Positions 1 through 9,208 of a stretch of 64,000 nucleotides of DNA are shown here, piece by piece (position 1 is the first letter of the stretch; the number at the start of each line of letters is the position of its first letter). The notes under the pieces were generated by a model. That model did no database searches. It saw only the letters and a program-made list of their open reading frames with translations, and was not told the DNA's origin. The stretch lies in NCBI RefSeq assembly GCF_900460345.1, contig NZ_UHHW01000002.1, forward strand, positions 496,001 through 560,000. Reading direction: 5' to 3'. The DNA is from Trueperella pyogenes (GTDB lineage Bacteria > Actinomycetota > Actinomycetes > Actinomycetales > Actinomycetaceae). Position numbers and translations under genes: made by a program.

Positions 1-105
1 GGGCGAGCCGTCTTGGGGGACCTTTACGAGGAAAATGATCGCGATGGCTACAATCGCGACGAGCGACAAAGCGATGCCGGTCCGCGCCGACGTGGGCGTT
101 CTCAT
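1..105 (-). CDS. Membrane protein N-terminus, probably DUF4350 type (partial)
   Basis: Only the first 35 codons are in the window; the gene runs off the left edge. Its ATG (103-105, minus strand) overlaps the TGA of the DUF4129 gene as ATGA, so the two are probably translationally coupled. The peptide opens MRTPTSARTGIA and continues into a hydrophobic stretch (about residues 10-30) that would form one transmembrane helix. In many actinobacteria a DUF4129 gene is followed by a DUF4350 gene and then a MoxR ATPase gene. The DUF4350 call rests on that neighbourhood and the N-terminal helix, not on a recognised domain. Confidence 0.6.
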   Translation of the reverse strand, partial: MRTPTSARTGIALSLVAIVAIAIIFLVKVPQDGSP

Positions 106-713
106 CGCGGCGCCACCTTAGTGTCCGAAACTGCGTGGTGGAGAAGGTGGGTACGCTGCACGTCATCCTCTGTAGCCTGGCCATGCCAGTAGTAGACGTC
201 GTTGAAAAGCTGGGCGCAGGCCAAGAACAACTCCTCATGACCGAGCCGCGCAGAGCCGGCTCGCGCGGCTTCAAGAGCTGTCATTCCAGGCGCGACGTCG
301 ATGGTCTTGCGTTCGTCGAGAAGCCGTATAATAGCACGGAAGCGTTCAATTGCCGCAAGATTCAGATCTGCGGCAAGTTCGGCGCGCTTCGCCGCGGCAA
401 AGAGCGCTGTCGAGGTGCGGTTATCGTCGAAGAGCTGCGTGCGCCCGCGCGCGAACCGGGCGCTCGTGGAGCGCGCGTGCCGGATCGCAATTGCAATGAT
501 GACGACGACGAGCACGCCGATCGTCACGATTACTGCGATGTTGCCCGCGCCGCCGTCGCCAGGAGAAAGGTGAGAGACGACGATGTCAATGCGCGTGAGG
601 AGCCATTCCAGGAACCGTTGAAAAAGATTCGGCGCGTGGTCATACATGGCCTTAGACAGCTCGTCCTCGGCGAGCTGCCTGGCGGTGTCTGAATCTGGAA
701 GGAACACTGGCAT
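102..713 (-). CDS. DUF4129 domain membrane protein
   Basis: A 203-aa protein with a soluble N-terminal part containing an FLEWLL segment, one strongly hydrophobic helix at about residues 58-78, and a cytoplasmic C-terminal region rich in short helices (ALFAAAKRAELAAD, then AIERFRAIIRLLDER, then MTALEAARAG). That arrangement is the actinobacterial DUF4129 pattern. The molecular role is unknown; the family sits in MoxR/DUF58/DUF4350 operons thought to act at the membrane. The start codon overlaps the upstream stop as TAATG, and the stop overlaps the next start as ATGA, so it is the middle gene of a tightly packed leftward operon. Confidence 0.75.
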   Translation of the reverse strand: MPVFLPDSDTARQLAEDELSKAMYDHAPNLFQRFLEWLLTRIDIVVSHLSPGDGGAGNIAVIVTIGVLVVVIIAIAIRHARSTSARFARGRTQLFDDNRTSTALFAAAKRAELAADLNLAAIERFRAIIRLLDERKTIDVAPGMTALEAARAGSARLGHEELFLACAQLFNDVYYWHGQATEDDVQRTHLLHHAVSDTKVAPR

Positions 714-1858
714 TATGCCTTATCGTGATCCCCATACCACTGTGGGTGCCCGTCCCACTGATTGGGGCGGTGGTCACCAGGCTGATCATACTGGCCATAG
801 CCGCCTTGGCCCAGAACAGGGCCCGCCTGCCGCGCGTCGAACCTGGGATATCCGAGCAGCGCGCCCGGCTGTGTGTGCGATGCGCCGGCTCCATAGAGAA
901 ACTCTTGGTGGAAGTTTTCGCGTTTCATGCGCATGTTGACGTAGATGAGGTTAATGATCGCAGTCGAGATCGGGACAAGGAGGGCGGAGAGCAGGAGGGA
1001 AAGCAGGATACTACCCGCACCCATCGCCAAGCTTGCCGACCCGGCGGCACTGCTGACGCTGAATACCCCGAAGGTGAGGGCAAAAAACACGGTGACGATC
1101 GTGCTGAGCACGGAAGAGATCGCCAAGAGAGCGGCAAACATGCCGACAAAGTAACCCAACGATCCTTTTGTCAGCTTCCACGAACGGGCAAGGCCCGCGA
1201 GCGGCCCGAGGTCTTCCGTGACTATCGCCGGTGCCACCACAGTGAATCGGTAGAAGACGAGGAAGATGAGTGTGAAGAGGGAGAACGCGGGAACGATCAG
1301 GGAAGTTAGCGCAAGAGAATCGCTCTTGAGCATGGCTGAAAACAAGGCGATAAATGCGGTAATGATCGCGAAGACAAACACGCCAACGAATACGAAAGTA
1401 ATCAGGGTGAGACCGATGATGCGAAGCGAGACTTTCCCGAGATCCTTGCGTGCAAGTGCGAACGTATCGGACAGAGAGAGCTTTTCGCCTCGCACGCTCG
1501 CCAACGTCACCCGCGTGCCCGCCACGAGGACGAGAAGGTTTGCCACGAATGTGATGGCCAAGCTGATGAGCAGATAGAGGGTTGACGTTCGCAGGCCTGC
1601 AACGTCGAACGTTAAAGACTGGCCCATGAGGACAGTTACGAGCGTCTCCACAGCGGCGACACCCAGGTTGACGATGATCGGGAAGATGATGAAAGGAACC
1701 GGGTTGAAGCGGATGAGGCGAATGGCTGAATCGAGAGTCTCCCCAACGGAAAGTGGGTGCATCGGAATGACGGTGCGCCATGGTTCAACCCGGTGATGAA
1801 CCTGTGGCGGCTCTTCACCGTACTGTCCGTAACTGCCTGAAGAATCCTGCGATGACAT
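713..1858 (-). CDS. Multi-pass membrane protein (glycerophosphodiester phosphodiesterase membrane-domain-like)
   Basis: A 381-aa protein with a Gly/Ser/Gln/Tyr-rich soluble N-terminus, the segment PLSVGETLDSAIRLIRFNP, at least six transmembrane helices, and a Tyr/Gly/Gln-rich hydrophilic tail after the last helix. The PLSVGETLD..R.IR motif followed by a helix bundle resembles the membrane domain found in some glycerophosphodiester phosphodiesterases and in free-standing actinobacterial proteins near mtrAB. No catalytic domain is present. The start at 1858 is chosen because GGAAGG lies 7 nt upstream; in-frame starts further upstream have no good ribosome site. It is the first gene of the leftward operon and divergent from mtrA. 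Function unknown. Confidence 0.7.
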   Translation of the reverse strand: MSSQDSSGSYGQYGEEPPQVHHRVEPWRTVIPMHPLSVGETLDSAIRLIRFNPVPFIIFPIIVNLGVAAVETLVTVLMGQSLTFDVAGLRTSTLYLLISLAITFVANLLVLVAGTRVTLASVRGEKLSLSDTFALARKDLGKVSLRIIGLTLITFVFVGVFVFAIITAFIALFSAMLKSDSLALTSLIVPAFSLFTLIFLVFYRFTVVAPAIVTEDLGPLAGLARSWKLTKGSLGYFVGMFAALLAISSVLSTIVTVFFALTFGVFSVSSAAGSASLAMGAGSILLSLLLSALLVPISTAIINLIYVNMRMKRENFHQEFLYGAGASHTQPGALLGYPRFDARQAGPVLGQGGYGQYDQPGDHRPNQWDGHPQWYGDHDKA

Positions 1859-1998
1859 AGATTTACCTTCCATCAATATCACTACGATCAATGTACCTGA
1901 TGTGTCCGACAAAATTTTGGGGACTTCTCCGGCGAGATACGCGCAGAACTGCTGGTATCATGGCATAGTGGCAGACACATCGACGGATGGTGGAGAAT

Positions 1999-2679
1999 AT
2001 GGAAACACGCATTCTGGTGGTAGATGACGACCCGGCGATCTCGGAAATGGTGGCCATTTTGCTGGAAACCGAGGGATACGCGGTGTCTGCGTGTGCCAAT
2101 GGCGACTCCGTACTCCCGCTTTACCGTGCCGAACACCCGGATCTGATCCTGCTCGATGTGATGCTGCCGGGCATGGACGGCGTCTCCGTGGCTCGCGTGC
2201 TCCGCGACGAAACGGACGTACCGATCATCATGATGAGCGCGAAGACCGACTCCGTCGACGTCATCGCCGGTCTCGAAGCGGGCGCTGACGACTACGTGAC
2301 CAAACCTTTTGAAAACTCCGTGCTGCTCGCGCGCGTGAAGGCATGCCTGCGCCGGCAGGAGCCCGAATCAGAGATATTAAAGATCGCGGATCTTGCCATC
2401 GACCTCAAGGCACACGAAGTTCGCCGCGCTGGCAAGCCCCTGCACCTGACCCCACTGGAATTCGATCTCCTGTCTGTCCTCGCTCGCAAGCCCTTCCAGG
2501 TCTTTACTCGCGAGGAACTGCTAGAACAGGTGTGGGGCTACCGCCATTCTTCTGACACCCGCCTCGTCAACGTCCACATCCAGCGCTTGCGCTCCAAAGT
2601 GGAGAAGGATCCGGAAAACCCTGAGGTGGTCCTCACCGTTCGTGGCGTGGGCTACCGTGCCGGGAACACGAGCCATTGA
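1999..2679 (+). CDS. mtrA: Response regulator MtrA
   Basis: A 226-aa OmpR-family response regulator. The receiver domain (about residues 1-118) has the acidic pocket VVDDD at residues 7-11, the phosphoacceptor Asp53 in LILLDVMLPGMDG, and Lys in the DYVTKPF motif. The C-terminal winged helix ends in RGVGYRAG. MtrA is the essential actinobacterial regulator of cell division, wall hydrolases and osmotic response, phosphorylated by MtrB. ATG 1999 gives the METRILVVDDD opening like known MtrA; another ATG four codons upstream (1987) is possible. The 3' end overlaps the mtrB start (TTGA). Family assignment is strong from sequence and the mtrA-mtrB-lpqB order. Confidence 0.95.
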   Translation: METRILVVDDDPAISEMVAILLETEGYAVSACANGDSVLPLYRAEHPDLILLDVMLPGMDGVSVARVLRDETDVPIIMMSAKTDSVDVIAGLEAGADDYVTKPFENSVLLARVKACLRRQEPESEILKIADLAIDLKAHEVRRAGKPLHLTPLEFDLLSVLARKPFQVFTREELLEQVWGYRHSSDTRLVNVHIQRLRSKVEKDPENPEVVLTVRGVGYRAGNTSH

Positions 2680-4388
2680 GCACTCCTTCGATCCGCGAGC
2701 GGATTTCCGCGTCGGCATGCAAGCTCGACGCCATCCGGGAACGCTGGTATTCCTCGCTGAGTCTACGTGTGATGGCGTTGATCGTCCTCGCCGGTGTGGG
2801 CGGTATCATCATCATGGGATTTACCATCTCCAGCCAGGTGAGATCCTCGGTTTTTGACAACGCCGTCAGCGCCAACGTCGAGCAGTTCTCCACCGAGGTA
2901 CAGATCGCCCAGGATCGTTTCGTGGCGTCAGCGTCGTCGATCGGGCGCACCCAGGAAGTGGCCAATCAGCTGGTGGCGTCCATGTACGATCCGCCTCGGG
3001 GCGTGCTGGGGGCTGTCCTCATCCGCACGCCCGGTCAGGAGCCGGTACCGACGCAGATTTTTGAGCCTGCCACAGCATCCGCTACTCGGGTACGTTCGCT
3101 GGTATCTGCGCAGTTGCGCACTATGGTCACCCAGGGTGGGACGCTCGCCTGGCAGTCGGTCGGCGTGCCGTCGGGCAACTCGATCAAGCCCGGCATAGTC
3201 ATCGGCACAACGATCAACATTAGAGGCTCGGGCACGTACGAATTATATGCCGCCTATTCGCTGGAGCATCAGCAGGGGCTTATCAAGACGACGATCCGCG
3301 TCATGTGGCTTTCAGTGGTAGCACTCCTGATCATTTTGGGGGTCGTCACATGGGCGGTGATGAGGTGGGTACTTTCGCCTGTGCGGGCCGCCTCGAAGAA
3401 CGCACGGCTGCTTGCCGATGGCGAGTTCGATACCCGAATGGAAGTGCGCGGTTCGGACGAGATCGCGCAGCTGGCCGAGTCCTTTAACCAGATGGCGCAG
3501 TCGCTGGAAACTCAGTTCACGCAGATGGAACGCATCTCGAAGGTGCAAACCGAGTTCGTCTCCGCAGTCTCTCACGAGTTGCGTTCGCCAGTGACCACCG
3601 TGCGCATGGCAGGGCAGCTCATCTACGACAATCGCGAGGCCCTCCCGCCAGGCCTGAAGCGCGCGGCGGAGCTGCAGTACAACCAGCTGCTCAACCTCGA
3701 CGCCACGCTCGCCGACCTGTTGGAGATCTCCCGTTACGACGCCGGAGGCATGACCCTTGCCACCGAGACCGCCGATGTAGCGAGCCTTGTAGCTGAGGTG
3801 ATCGAAGTGGCAGAACCGTTGGCGCAGTCCAATGCGGTGAGCGTCACCTACGAGGCGAGTGGGGACACGGTTGCTGAGATCGAGCCGCGGCGTGTTCGCC
3901 GAGTCGCCCGGAATCTGCTGGTCAACGCACTCGAGCATGCGGAGGGCAATCCGGTCGACGTCGTCGTCGCGGCAAACGACACGGCCGTAGCTGTGCAGGT
4001 GCAAGACCACGGCGTGGGGATGTCGCAAGAACAGATTTCTCACGTATTTGAGCGTTTTTGGCGTGCAGATACCTCGCGTGTGCGCAAGTCGGGTGGAACC
4101 GGCCTTGGACTGACGATCGCGAAGGAAGACGCCCAGATACATGGCGGCACGCTAGAGGTGGCAGGCGAGCTTGGAGTCGGGGTGACCTTCCTCCTGACTC
4201 TGCCGAAGGTGCCGCACGAAGGATTTATCCCGCCGCTCGAACTGCTCGCCCCGGATCCTCTGCCGATCGAGTCGGCGGGCCAGGAATTAGACCCGGACGT
4301 GACTGGCCCGTTCAACGTCGTCGTCGAAGAAGATCCCGATGCGGCCGCCGAGCTTCGCCTGGACAACAAGAGCAAGGGGGAGGCATGA
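2676..4388 (+). CDS. mtrB: Sensor histidine kinase MtrB
   Basis: A 570-aa membrane histidine kinase. Two transmembrane helices (about residues 30-52 and 210-232) flank an extracytoplasmic sensor region. A HAMP linker follows, then the dimerisation/phosphoacceptor domain with VSHELRSPVTT (His300), then the ATPase domain with N box (RNLLVNALEHA), G1 box (DHGVGM) and G2 box (GTGLGL). It autophosphorylates and passes phosphate to MtrA. It starts with TTG inside the mtrA stop overlap, and its stop overlaps the lpqB ATG (ATGA), so the three genes are translationally coupled. The C-terminal tail after residue 515 is acidic and probably disordered. Confidence 0.94.
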   Translation: MSTPSIRERISASACKLDAIRERWYSSLSLRVMALIVLAGVGGIIIMGFTISSQVRSSVFDNAVSANVEQFSTEVQIAQDRFVASASSIGRTQEVANQLVASMYDPPRGVLGAVLIRTPGQEPVPTQIFEPATASATRVRSLVSAQLRTMVTQGGTLAWQSVGVPSGNSIKPGIVIGTTINIRGSGTYELYAAYSLEHQQGLIKTTIRVMWLSVVALLIILGVVTWAVMRWVLSPVRAASKNARLLADGEFDTRMEVRGSDEIAQLAESFNQMAQSLETQFTQMERISKVQTEFVSAVSHELRSPVTTVRMAGQLIYDNREALPPGLKRAAELQYNQLLNLDATLADLLEISRYDAGGMTLATETADVASLVAEVIEVAEPLAQSNAVSVTYEASGDTVAEIEPRRVRRVARNLLVNALEHAEGNPVDVVVAANDTAVAVQVQDHGVGMSQEQISHVFERFWRADTSRVRKSGGTGLGLTIAKEDAQIHGGTLEVAGELGVGVTFLLTLPKVPHEGFIPPLELLAPDPLPIESAGQELDPDVTGPFNVVVEEDPDAAAELRLDNKSKGEA

Positions 4389-6055
4389 AGAGGATCCTCA
4401 TTGTCCTGATGGCGCTCGCTCTTGCTGGTTGCGCGAGCCTGCCTACATCGGGCGCGCCGCAGCAGGTCGAACGCCTGTCGAGCGCAGCCGGTGGTGTGGT
4501 ACTTGACCCGCAAGGCCCCACTCCGGGTTCGACCCCGGAGACGCTCGTGTCGGACTTCCTCCGCGCCGCAGGAGCCGGACTGTCTGGCGACTTTTCGGTG
4601 GCACGCCAATTCCTCACCGCGGAGGCCGCCGCACGTTGGGATCCAACGACCGAAGTCCGCATCTATCAAGACGCCCAAAACCCGGCAATATCCTCCACGC
4701 GTTCGGGCGCGATTCGCGTCAGCGCCGCGGCAGCGGCCACGCTCGACAACGCAGGGCGGTATACGGTCGCCGCTCCGGACGCGATTCTCAATTCCGAGTT
4801 CTCGCTTGTGCGCAACGAAAAGGGCGAGTGGCGTATTGCGGTGCTCGATTCGGGCGTAGTCGTCCCCAACTCCATCTTCACTTCGCTATACAGCGAGACG
4901 GCCATCTACTTCCTTACGCCGGATCGGACGTCTCTCGTGCCGGAGGCGCGCTGGTTTTTGAACTCGGGGCAGGCGGCCAACGCTGTGCAAGGTTTGCTAG
5001 CTGGGCCGTCCCCCTGGCTCGCGCCTGCTGCACACTCGGCGATCCCAGCCGAGACCCGGCTGACACAACGAGGCGTGCGCGTCAGTGACGGCGTGGCTCA
5101 GGTTGATCTCAGCTCTGATATCGCCTCCCTGCCACCATCGGAACTGATAGCCATCGAGGTGCAGATTTCTAAGACTTTGCTAAATCTGCCCGGCATTCAA
5201 GAGGTGAAGCTCACCTCCGAGGGTGCAGACCTCGACTTCCCCTCCAAGATCGATCTCAGCCCTTACCCCTACGCCAGCTACACGCTCGCGGGTCTAAGCG
5301 GCGGACGACCGGCGTTGGTCAGCGGCGGGGAGGTGAGCGTGACCGGCGAGTCTGGCGCAGGTCTGGGGCTGACGGCGCTGGCTACTTCTTACAACGAACC
5401 GGCCAAGGTCGGCGCGGCGTTAGGCAATGAGGGCAAGAGCATATACGCCGTCTTTTTCGACGGCTCGGGGCCGCAGCAGCTGATGAGCGGTAACCGGTTG
5501 GTGGCGCCGTCGATCGATTCCCACGGCTGGGTGTGGTCTGCGAACGCGGTCTCCAACGGCGAGCTGAACGCAATTCACCTCACCACGCGCGCGACGAAGA
5601 AGTTCTCCGTGCCTTACCTGGAGGGGCTCAATATTCGCAGCATCGCGGTTTCACGCGAGGGATCGCGGATGGTGATCGTCACCGATCAAAAGGGCGAGGT
5701 GCAGATGAACGTGGTGGCACTCGCGCGTGATTCCGGGGGGACGCCCACCGAGATTGGCGTGCCCGCCCGATTCGGCCAGTCACTGGTGGATGTTACCGAC
5801 GTGGCATGGGTCAGCCCGGTCCGGCTGGCTGTGGTCGGGCGCCAGTCGACGTCGTCGGCGAACTCCATCCACATCGTGGGTATCGGCGCTCCGACGACGA
5901 CGCTGCCCGCCGTCGAGAACGTCGCCAACCTCACTGCAGGCCGGGGGCAGGACACCATCGTCATCCAAAACGACGCCGGCAACCTCTATTCATACGACGG
6001 CGTCGGCTGGCGGCTCATCGCTGAGGGTGTCACGTCGCCGGCGCTGCCTGGATGA
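4385..6055 (+). CDS. lpqB: Lipoprotein LpqB
   Basis: A 556-aa lipoprotein with an N-terminal signal peptide ending in the lipobox LAGC (Cys at about residue 18), a GerMN-like domain around residues 180-300 (PEARWFLNSGQAANAVQGLL, then VAQVDLSSDIASLPPSE), and a C-terminal beta-propeller-like region. LpqB binds the extracytoplasmic side of MtrB and modulates MtrA phosphorylation in mycobacteria; the same role is inferred here. The start at 4385 is preceded by GGGGGAGG and overlaps the mtrB stop. A longer frame extends upstream inside mtrB but lacks a signal peptide, so it was not used. Confidence 0.93.
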   Translation: MKRILIVLMALALAGCASLPTSGAPQQVERLSSAAGGVVLDPQGPTPGSTPETLVSDFLRAAGAGLSGDFSVARQFLTAEAAARWDPTTEVRIYQDAQNPAISSTRSGAIRVSAAAAATLDNAGRYTVAAPDAILNSEFSLVRNEKGEWRIAVLDSGVVVPNSIFTSLYSETAIYFLTPDRTSLVPEARWFLNSGQAANAVQGLLAGPSPWLAPAAHSAIPAETRLTQRGVRVSDGVAQVDLSSDIASLPPSELIAIEVQISKTLLNLPGIQEVKLTSEGADLDFPSKIDLSPYPYASYTLAGLSGGRPALVSGGEVSVTGESGAGLGLTALATSYNEPAKVGAALGNEGKSIYAVFFDGSGPQQLMSGNRLVAPSIDSHGWVWSANAVSNGELNAIHLTTRATKKFSVPYLEGLNIRSIAVSREGSRMVIVTDQKGEVQMNVVALARDSGGTPTEIGVPARFGQSLVDVTDVAWVSPVRLAVVGRQSTSSANSIHIVGIGAPTTTLPAVENVANLTAGRGQDTIVIQNDAGNLYSYDGVGWRLIAEGVTSPALPG

Positions 6056-6161
6056 CGCGGAACGCTAAATCTCGTTTTCCACAATTGCGTTAGCGACGCT
6101 ATTATCCACATTTCGCGCCCACGGCGGCGGGCGTGTCGGCGGCGTCGGCGAGAATTGATCC

Positions 6162-6893
6162 ATGGAAGGACAATGGATCAAACAGCAGTGGAACGAGGCT
6201 CTCGACCTCCTCTATCCTCGGTGGTGCGCCGGATGCGGCAAGTGGGATGAGGACCTGTGCGCGCGATGCCGGGAAGAATTTGCGGGGTGGGTAGACGTGT
6301 CGGCGCACTTGCCCTACCTCAGCCAGGTCACCGACGAGCTGCGCCCAGCGTTTCCTGTGCATGCGCTGGCAAACTATACGGGCGCCGTGGCCGCGGCTAT
6401 CGTCAGCTGGAAGAACATGGCCGATCGACGCATGGATCGGGCCTTTTGCGACGTTATCTCCAGCCATCCGCCGCCTAAATTGCCCGGCACGGTAGTCGTG
6501 CCCGCGCCGTCGTCGCCGCATAGGAGCAGGCAGGGCAGGTTCGTGGCGGGGGTTATCGCCAGCGCTATTGCGGATCTCTACGGACTCGAAGTCGCCAACG
6601 TGCTGCGCCGCCCGCGCGGGGCGGCGCTCCCGCGCGTACTGGCCGGAGCCGCCAAAATCCGCCCCGCGTCCATGCAGGCGCGCGGCAGAAAAGCTCACGG
6701 TATTCGTTGCATCCGAGCCGATATGCGTGGCCAGGAGGTCGTGCTGGTCGACGACGTCGTCACGACCGGAGCCACCCTTGCCGGTGCTTCGCGCGCAGTG
6801 AAATCGTGCGGAGGCTTGGTACGTGGCGCTTTTGTGATAGCCGCTGCAAAAGATCCGCGACAAATGAATGCAGACGCTCACACTGTGACCTAG
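6162..6893 (+). CDS. ComF family phosphoribosyltransferase-like protein
   Basis: A 243-aa protein. The N-terminus has a double CxxC zinc-finger-like pattern (WCAGCG at about residues 22-27 and LCARC at 33-37). The C-terminal half has the PRPP-binding signature VVLVDDVVTTGATL at about residues 193-206. This is the ComF/GntX architecture. ComF in transformable bacteria is linked to DNA uptake, but most actinobacterial members are uncharacterised. The gene stands between lpqB and hpf as in many actinobacteria. A recognisable ribosome site is weak (GAAGG overlaps the ATG). Confidence 0.85.
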   Translation: MEGQWIKQQWNEALDLLYPRWCAGCGKWDEDLCARCREEFAGWVDVSAHLPYLSQVTDELRPAFPVHALANYTGAVAAAIVSWKNMADRRMDRAFCDVISSHPPPKLPGTVVVPAPSSPHRSRQGRFVAGVIASAIADLYGLEVANVLRRPRGAALPRVLAGAAKIRPASMQARGRKAHGIRCIRADMRGQEVVLVDDVVTTGATLAGASRAVKSCGGLVRGAFVIAAAKDPRQMNADAHTVT

Positions 6894-6954
6894 ATCAACG
6901 TATACTTGGTTTATCGCACTTTGGGTGAGGAAACGCTGAAGGAGGTGGTCAGCC

Positions 6955-6977
6955 GCTTGCGGAGGCAAGCATGTTTT
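6955..6977 (+). terminator. Short hairpin with T-run upstream of hpf
   Basis: GCTTGC, loop GGAG, GCAAGC, then ATGTTTTTT. The stem is only 6 bp but it is followed by six T residues. It lies between comF and hpf and may be a weak terminator or an attenuator in the hpf leader. Nothing else in the leader is recognised. Confidence 0.45.
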
Positions 6978-7020
6978 TTCTGGGTCATTCCCACCTTCGA
7001 ACATGGCCAAGGAGGTCATC

Positions 7021-7677
7021 ATGGAAATCGTAGTCACCGGTAGAAACACTGAAGTTACGGGTAGGTTCCGCGGGCATACTGAGGAGAAACTCGCCAAGAT
7101 CGAGCAGTTTGCTCCGCATACTCAGCGGGTCGAAGTCGAGGTCACGCACGAAGCTAACCCGGCACAGGCGGAAACATCTGAGCGAATAGAAATTACCGTC
7201 CGTGACAAGGGACCGGTGGTCCGCGCGGAAGCATCAGCATCTGACCGCTTTGGGGCGTTAGATCTGGCTTCTCAAAAGCTTTTTGAGCGGCTGCGTCGCC
7301 GCAGTGAAAAGAAGAAAAATCGCCGCAAGGGCGATCGCCGTGATGAAGTCTCCCAGGATCTGCCGATCGAAGAATTGCTGGCCAAGCCCACGCAAGACGA
7401 GCCTGAAGAGCCCGCCTTGCCCAGCGTGGTAGGCGAGGCAATCGAGACCCAGCTCGGCGATTCGCCAGCCATCGTGCGCCAGAAGCTCTACGAAGCTGAG
7501 CCCATGTCGGTCGAGCAGGCCATTGACGAGATGGAACTCGTGGGTCACCCGTTCTACCTTTTCATTGACGAGGAGACGAAACAGCCCTGCGCGGCCTACC
7601 GCCGCCGCGGTTGGACCTACGGCGTCATTCGTCTCAACGCCACGACCAGTGAATACGGTCCGGCCGAAGAGCTCTAA
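7021..7677 (+). CDS. hpf: Long-form ribosome hibernation promoting factor
   Basis: A 218-aa protein with an N-terminal S30AE/HPF domain (MEIVVTGRNTEVTGRFRGH, residues 1-105), a charged linker, and a C-terminal dimerisation domain (about residues 155-215, with ELVGHPFYLFIDEETKQPC and a terminal YGVIRLN). Long HPF dimerises 70S ribosomes into inactive 100S particles in stationary phase or stress. The start at 7021 is chosen because AAGGAGGTC ends 5 nt upstream; an ATG at 7003 overlaps that ribosome site and would add an atypical six residues. A strong hairpin terminator follows. Confidence 0.93.
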   Translation: MEIVVTGRNTEVTGRFRGHTEEKLAKIEQFAPHTQRVEVEVTHEANPAQAETSERIEITVRDKGPVVRAEASASDRFGALDLASQKLFERLRRRSEKKKNRRKGDRRDEVSQDLPIEELLAKPTQDEPEEPALPSVVGEAIETQLGDSPAIVRQKLYEAEPMSVEQAIDEMELVGHPFYLFIDEETKQPCAAYRRRGWTYGVIRLNATTSEYGPAEEL

Positions 7678-7686
7678 CGCCTAGCT

Positions 7687-7726
7687 GTGGCGGGTGACGA
7701 TTACGTCACCCGCCACTTCCTTATTA
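7687..7726 (+). terminator. Terminator after hpf
   Basis: A perfect 12-bp stem, GTGGCGGGTGAC pairing with GTCACCCGCCAC, with a 6-nt loop and a T-rich tail (TTCCTTATTATA). Positioned 10 nt after the hpf stop. The tail also forms a small second hairpin (CTTCC/GGAAG). Confidence 0.85.
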
Positions 7727-7805
7727 TAGGAAGTGGCTCCTGTCCGAACTAGTATGGAGGCGTTCAGGCCGGGCGTCCCGGCGCTAGAGTCGAGAAGGGA
7801 GAAGT

Positions 7806-9191
7806 GTGGCCGATCGTCCACTTCACGTAGCAGTCATCGGAGCCGGCCCCGCCGGAATCTACGCATCGGATATTCTGTCGAAGTCGGGGGTCGATGTGCG
7901 GATCGACCTGTATGAGAAGCTCCCGGCGCCGTATGGGCTCGTGCGCTACGGCGTCGCCCCAGATCATCCGCGTATCAAGGCGATCATCAGGGCTCTGTAT
8001 AACGTTCTTCAGCGTGGCGATATTCGACTCGTCGGAAACGTGGAGATCGGCAGGGACATCACTTTCCATGAACTCCACGAGCATTACGACGCCATCATCA
8101 TCGCAACCGGGGCCGATAAGGATCGCCCTTTCGACATCCCCGGAGCAAATCTGCCTGAAGTGTACGGCGCAGCCAATTTCGTCTACTGGTACGATGGCCA
8201 CCCGGATTATCCGCGTACCTGGCCTCTCAACGCCAAGGAAGTGGCCGTGCTCGGGGTAGGAAACGTGGCCCTGGACATCGCCCGTATCCTCGCCAAACAC
8301 CCAGAAGATCTGATGACCACCGAAATCCCGGAAAACGTGGAGAAGGGCCTGCGCGAGTCTCCGATAACGGACGTACACGTCTTTGGCCGCCGCGGCCCCG
8401 CCCAGGTGAAATTCACCCCGATGGAGCTGCGTGAACTCGGTGAGGTGCGCGATGTCGACATCATCGTCTACCCCGAGGACTTCGATTACGACGAAGGCTC
8501 CGAAAAGGCGCTCGAAGAGTCCAAGATGACCCGCCAGGTCGTTGAACAGCTCACGGAGTGGGTTTTCCAGGAGGCAGAGGGCTCCGCTTCGCGCCGCATC
8601 CACATCCACATGCTGCAGCAGCCTGCCGAGATCCTCGGTGAGGAGCACGTCGAGGGCATTCGCATGGAGCGCACGGCTCTCCAAGGCGATGGCTCGGTCA
8701 AGGGCACGGGGGAGTTCATCGACTACCCGGTTCAGGCCGTGTACCGCGCGGTGGGGTACTTCTCATCTGAGATTCCGGGCGCCCCGTATGACAGCCAGTG
8801 CGGCGTCGTGCCCAACATAGAAGGTCGCGTGACTGCGGGTGTCGGCGGCGAGGTCGTTCCTGGAATGTATGCCACAGGCTGGATCAAGCGCGGCCCGGTC
8901 GGCCTCATTGGGTCGACCAAGTCTGATGCGCAAGAGACGATCCGTCACCTCGTCGAAGATTACGAAGCAGGCAAACTGAGCGCCACCACCGATGCCCTCG
9001 GGTGGGAGGAGACGAAGAAGGTCTTGGAGGAGCGAGGCATTCGCTACACCACGTGGCGCGGCTGGGAGCTGTTGGAGCAGTTTGAGATGGCGCTCGGGGC
9101 CAAGCAAGGCCGTGCGCGTATCAAGGTCGTCGAGAGGGAGACCATGACGGCCATTTCCCGGGGTGAAGAACACGACGGGAAGCTGTACTAA
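7806..9191 (+). CDS. fprA: Ferredoxin/flavodoxin-NADP+ reductase, adrenodoxin-reductase type
   Basis: A 461-aa flavoprotein matching FprA (about 456 aa). The N-terminal FAD-binding motif VAVIGAGPAGIYASD is at residues 8-22. The NADP-binding glycine motif VAVLGVGNVALDIARI is at about residues 146-161. The C-terminal FAD contact WIKRGPVGLIGSTKSDA is at about 360-376. It transfers electrons between NADPH and ferredoxins. Translation starts at GTG 7806 after GGGAGAAG. The last codons (GKLY, stop) are the left boundary of the 341-bp inverted duplication whose second copy lies near 58.8 kb. Confidence 0.93.
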   Translation: MADRPLHVAVIGAGPAGIYASDILSKSGVDVRIDLYEKLPAPYGLVRYGVAPDHPRIKAIIRALYNVLQRGDIRLVGNVEIGRDITFHELHEHYDAIIIATGADKDRPFDIPGANLPEVYGAANFVYWYDGHPDYPRTWPLNAKEVAVLGVGNVALDIARILAKHPEDLMTTEIPENVEKGLRESPITDVHVFGRRGPAQVKFTPMELRELGEVRDVDIIVYPEDFDYDEGSEKALEESKMTRQVVEQLTEWVFQEAEGSASRRIHIHMLQQPAEILGEEHVEGIRMERTALQGDGSVKGTGEFIDYPVQAVYRAVGYFSSEIPGAPYDSQCGVVPNIEGRVTAGVGGEVVPGMYATGWIKRGPVGLIGSTKSDAQETIRHLVEDYEAGKLSATTDALGWEETKKVLEERGIRYTTWRGWELLEQFEMALGAKQGRARIKVVERETMTAISRGEEHDGKLY

Positions 9192-9208
9192 AAGCTTCTC
9201 CGGTAAAG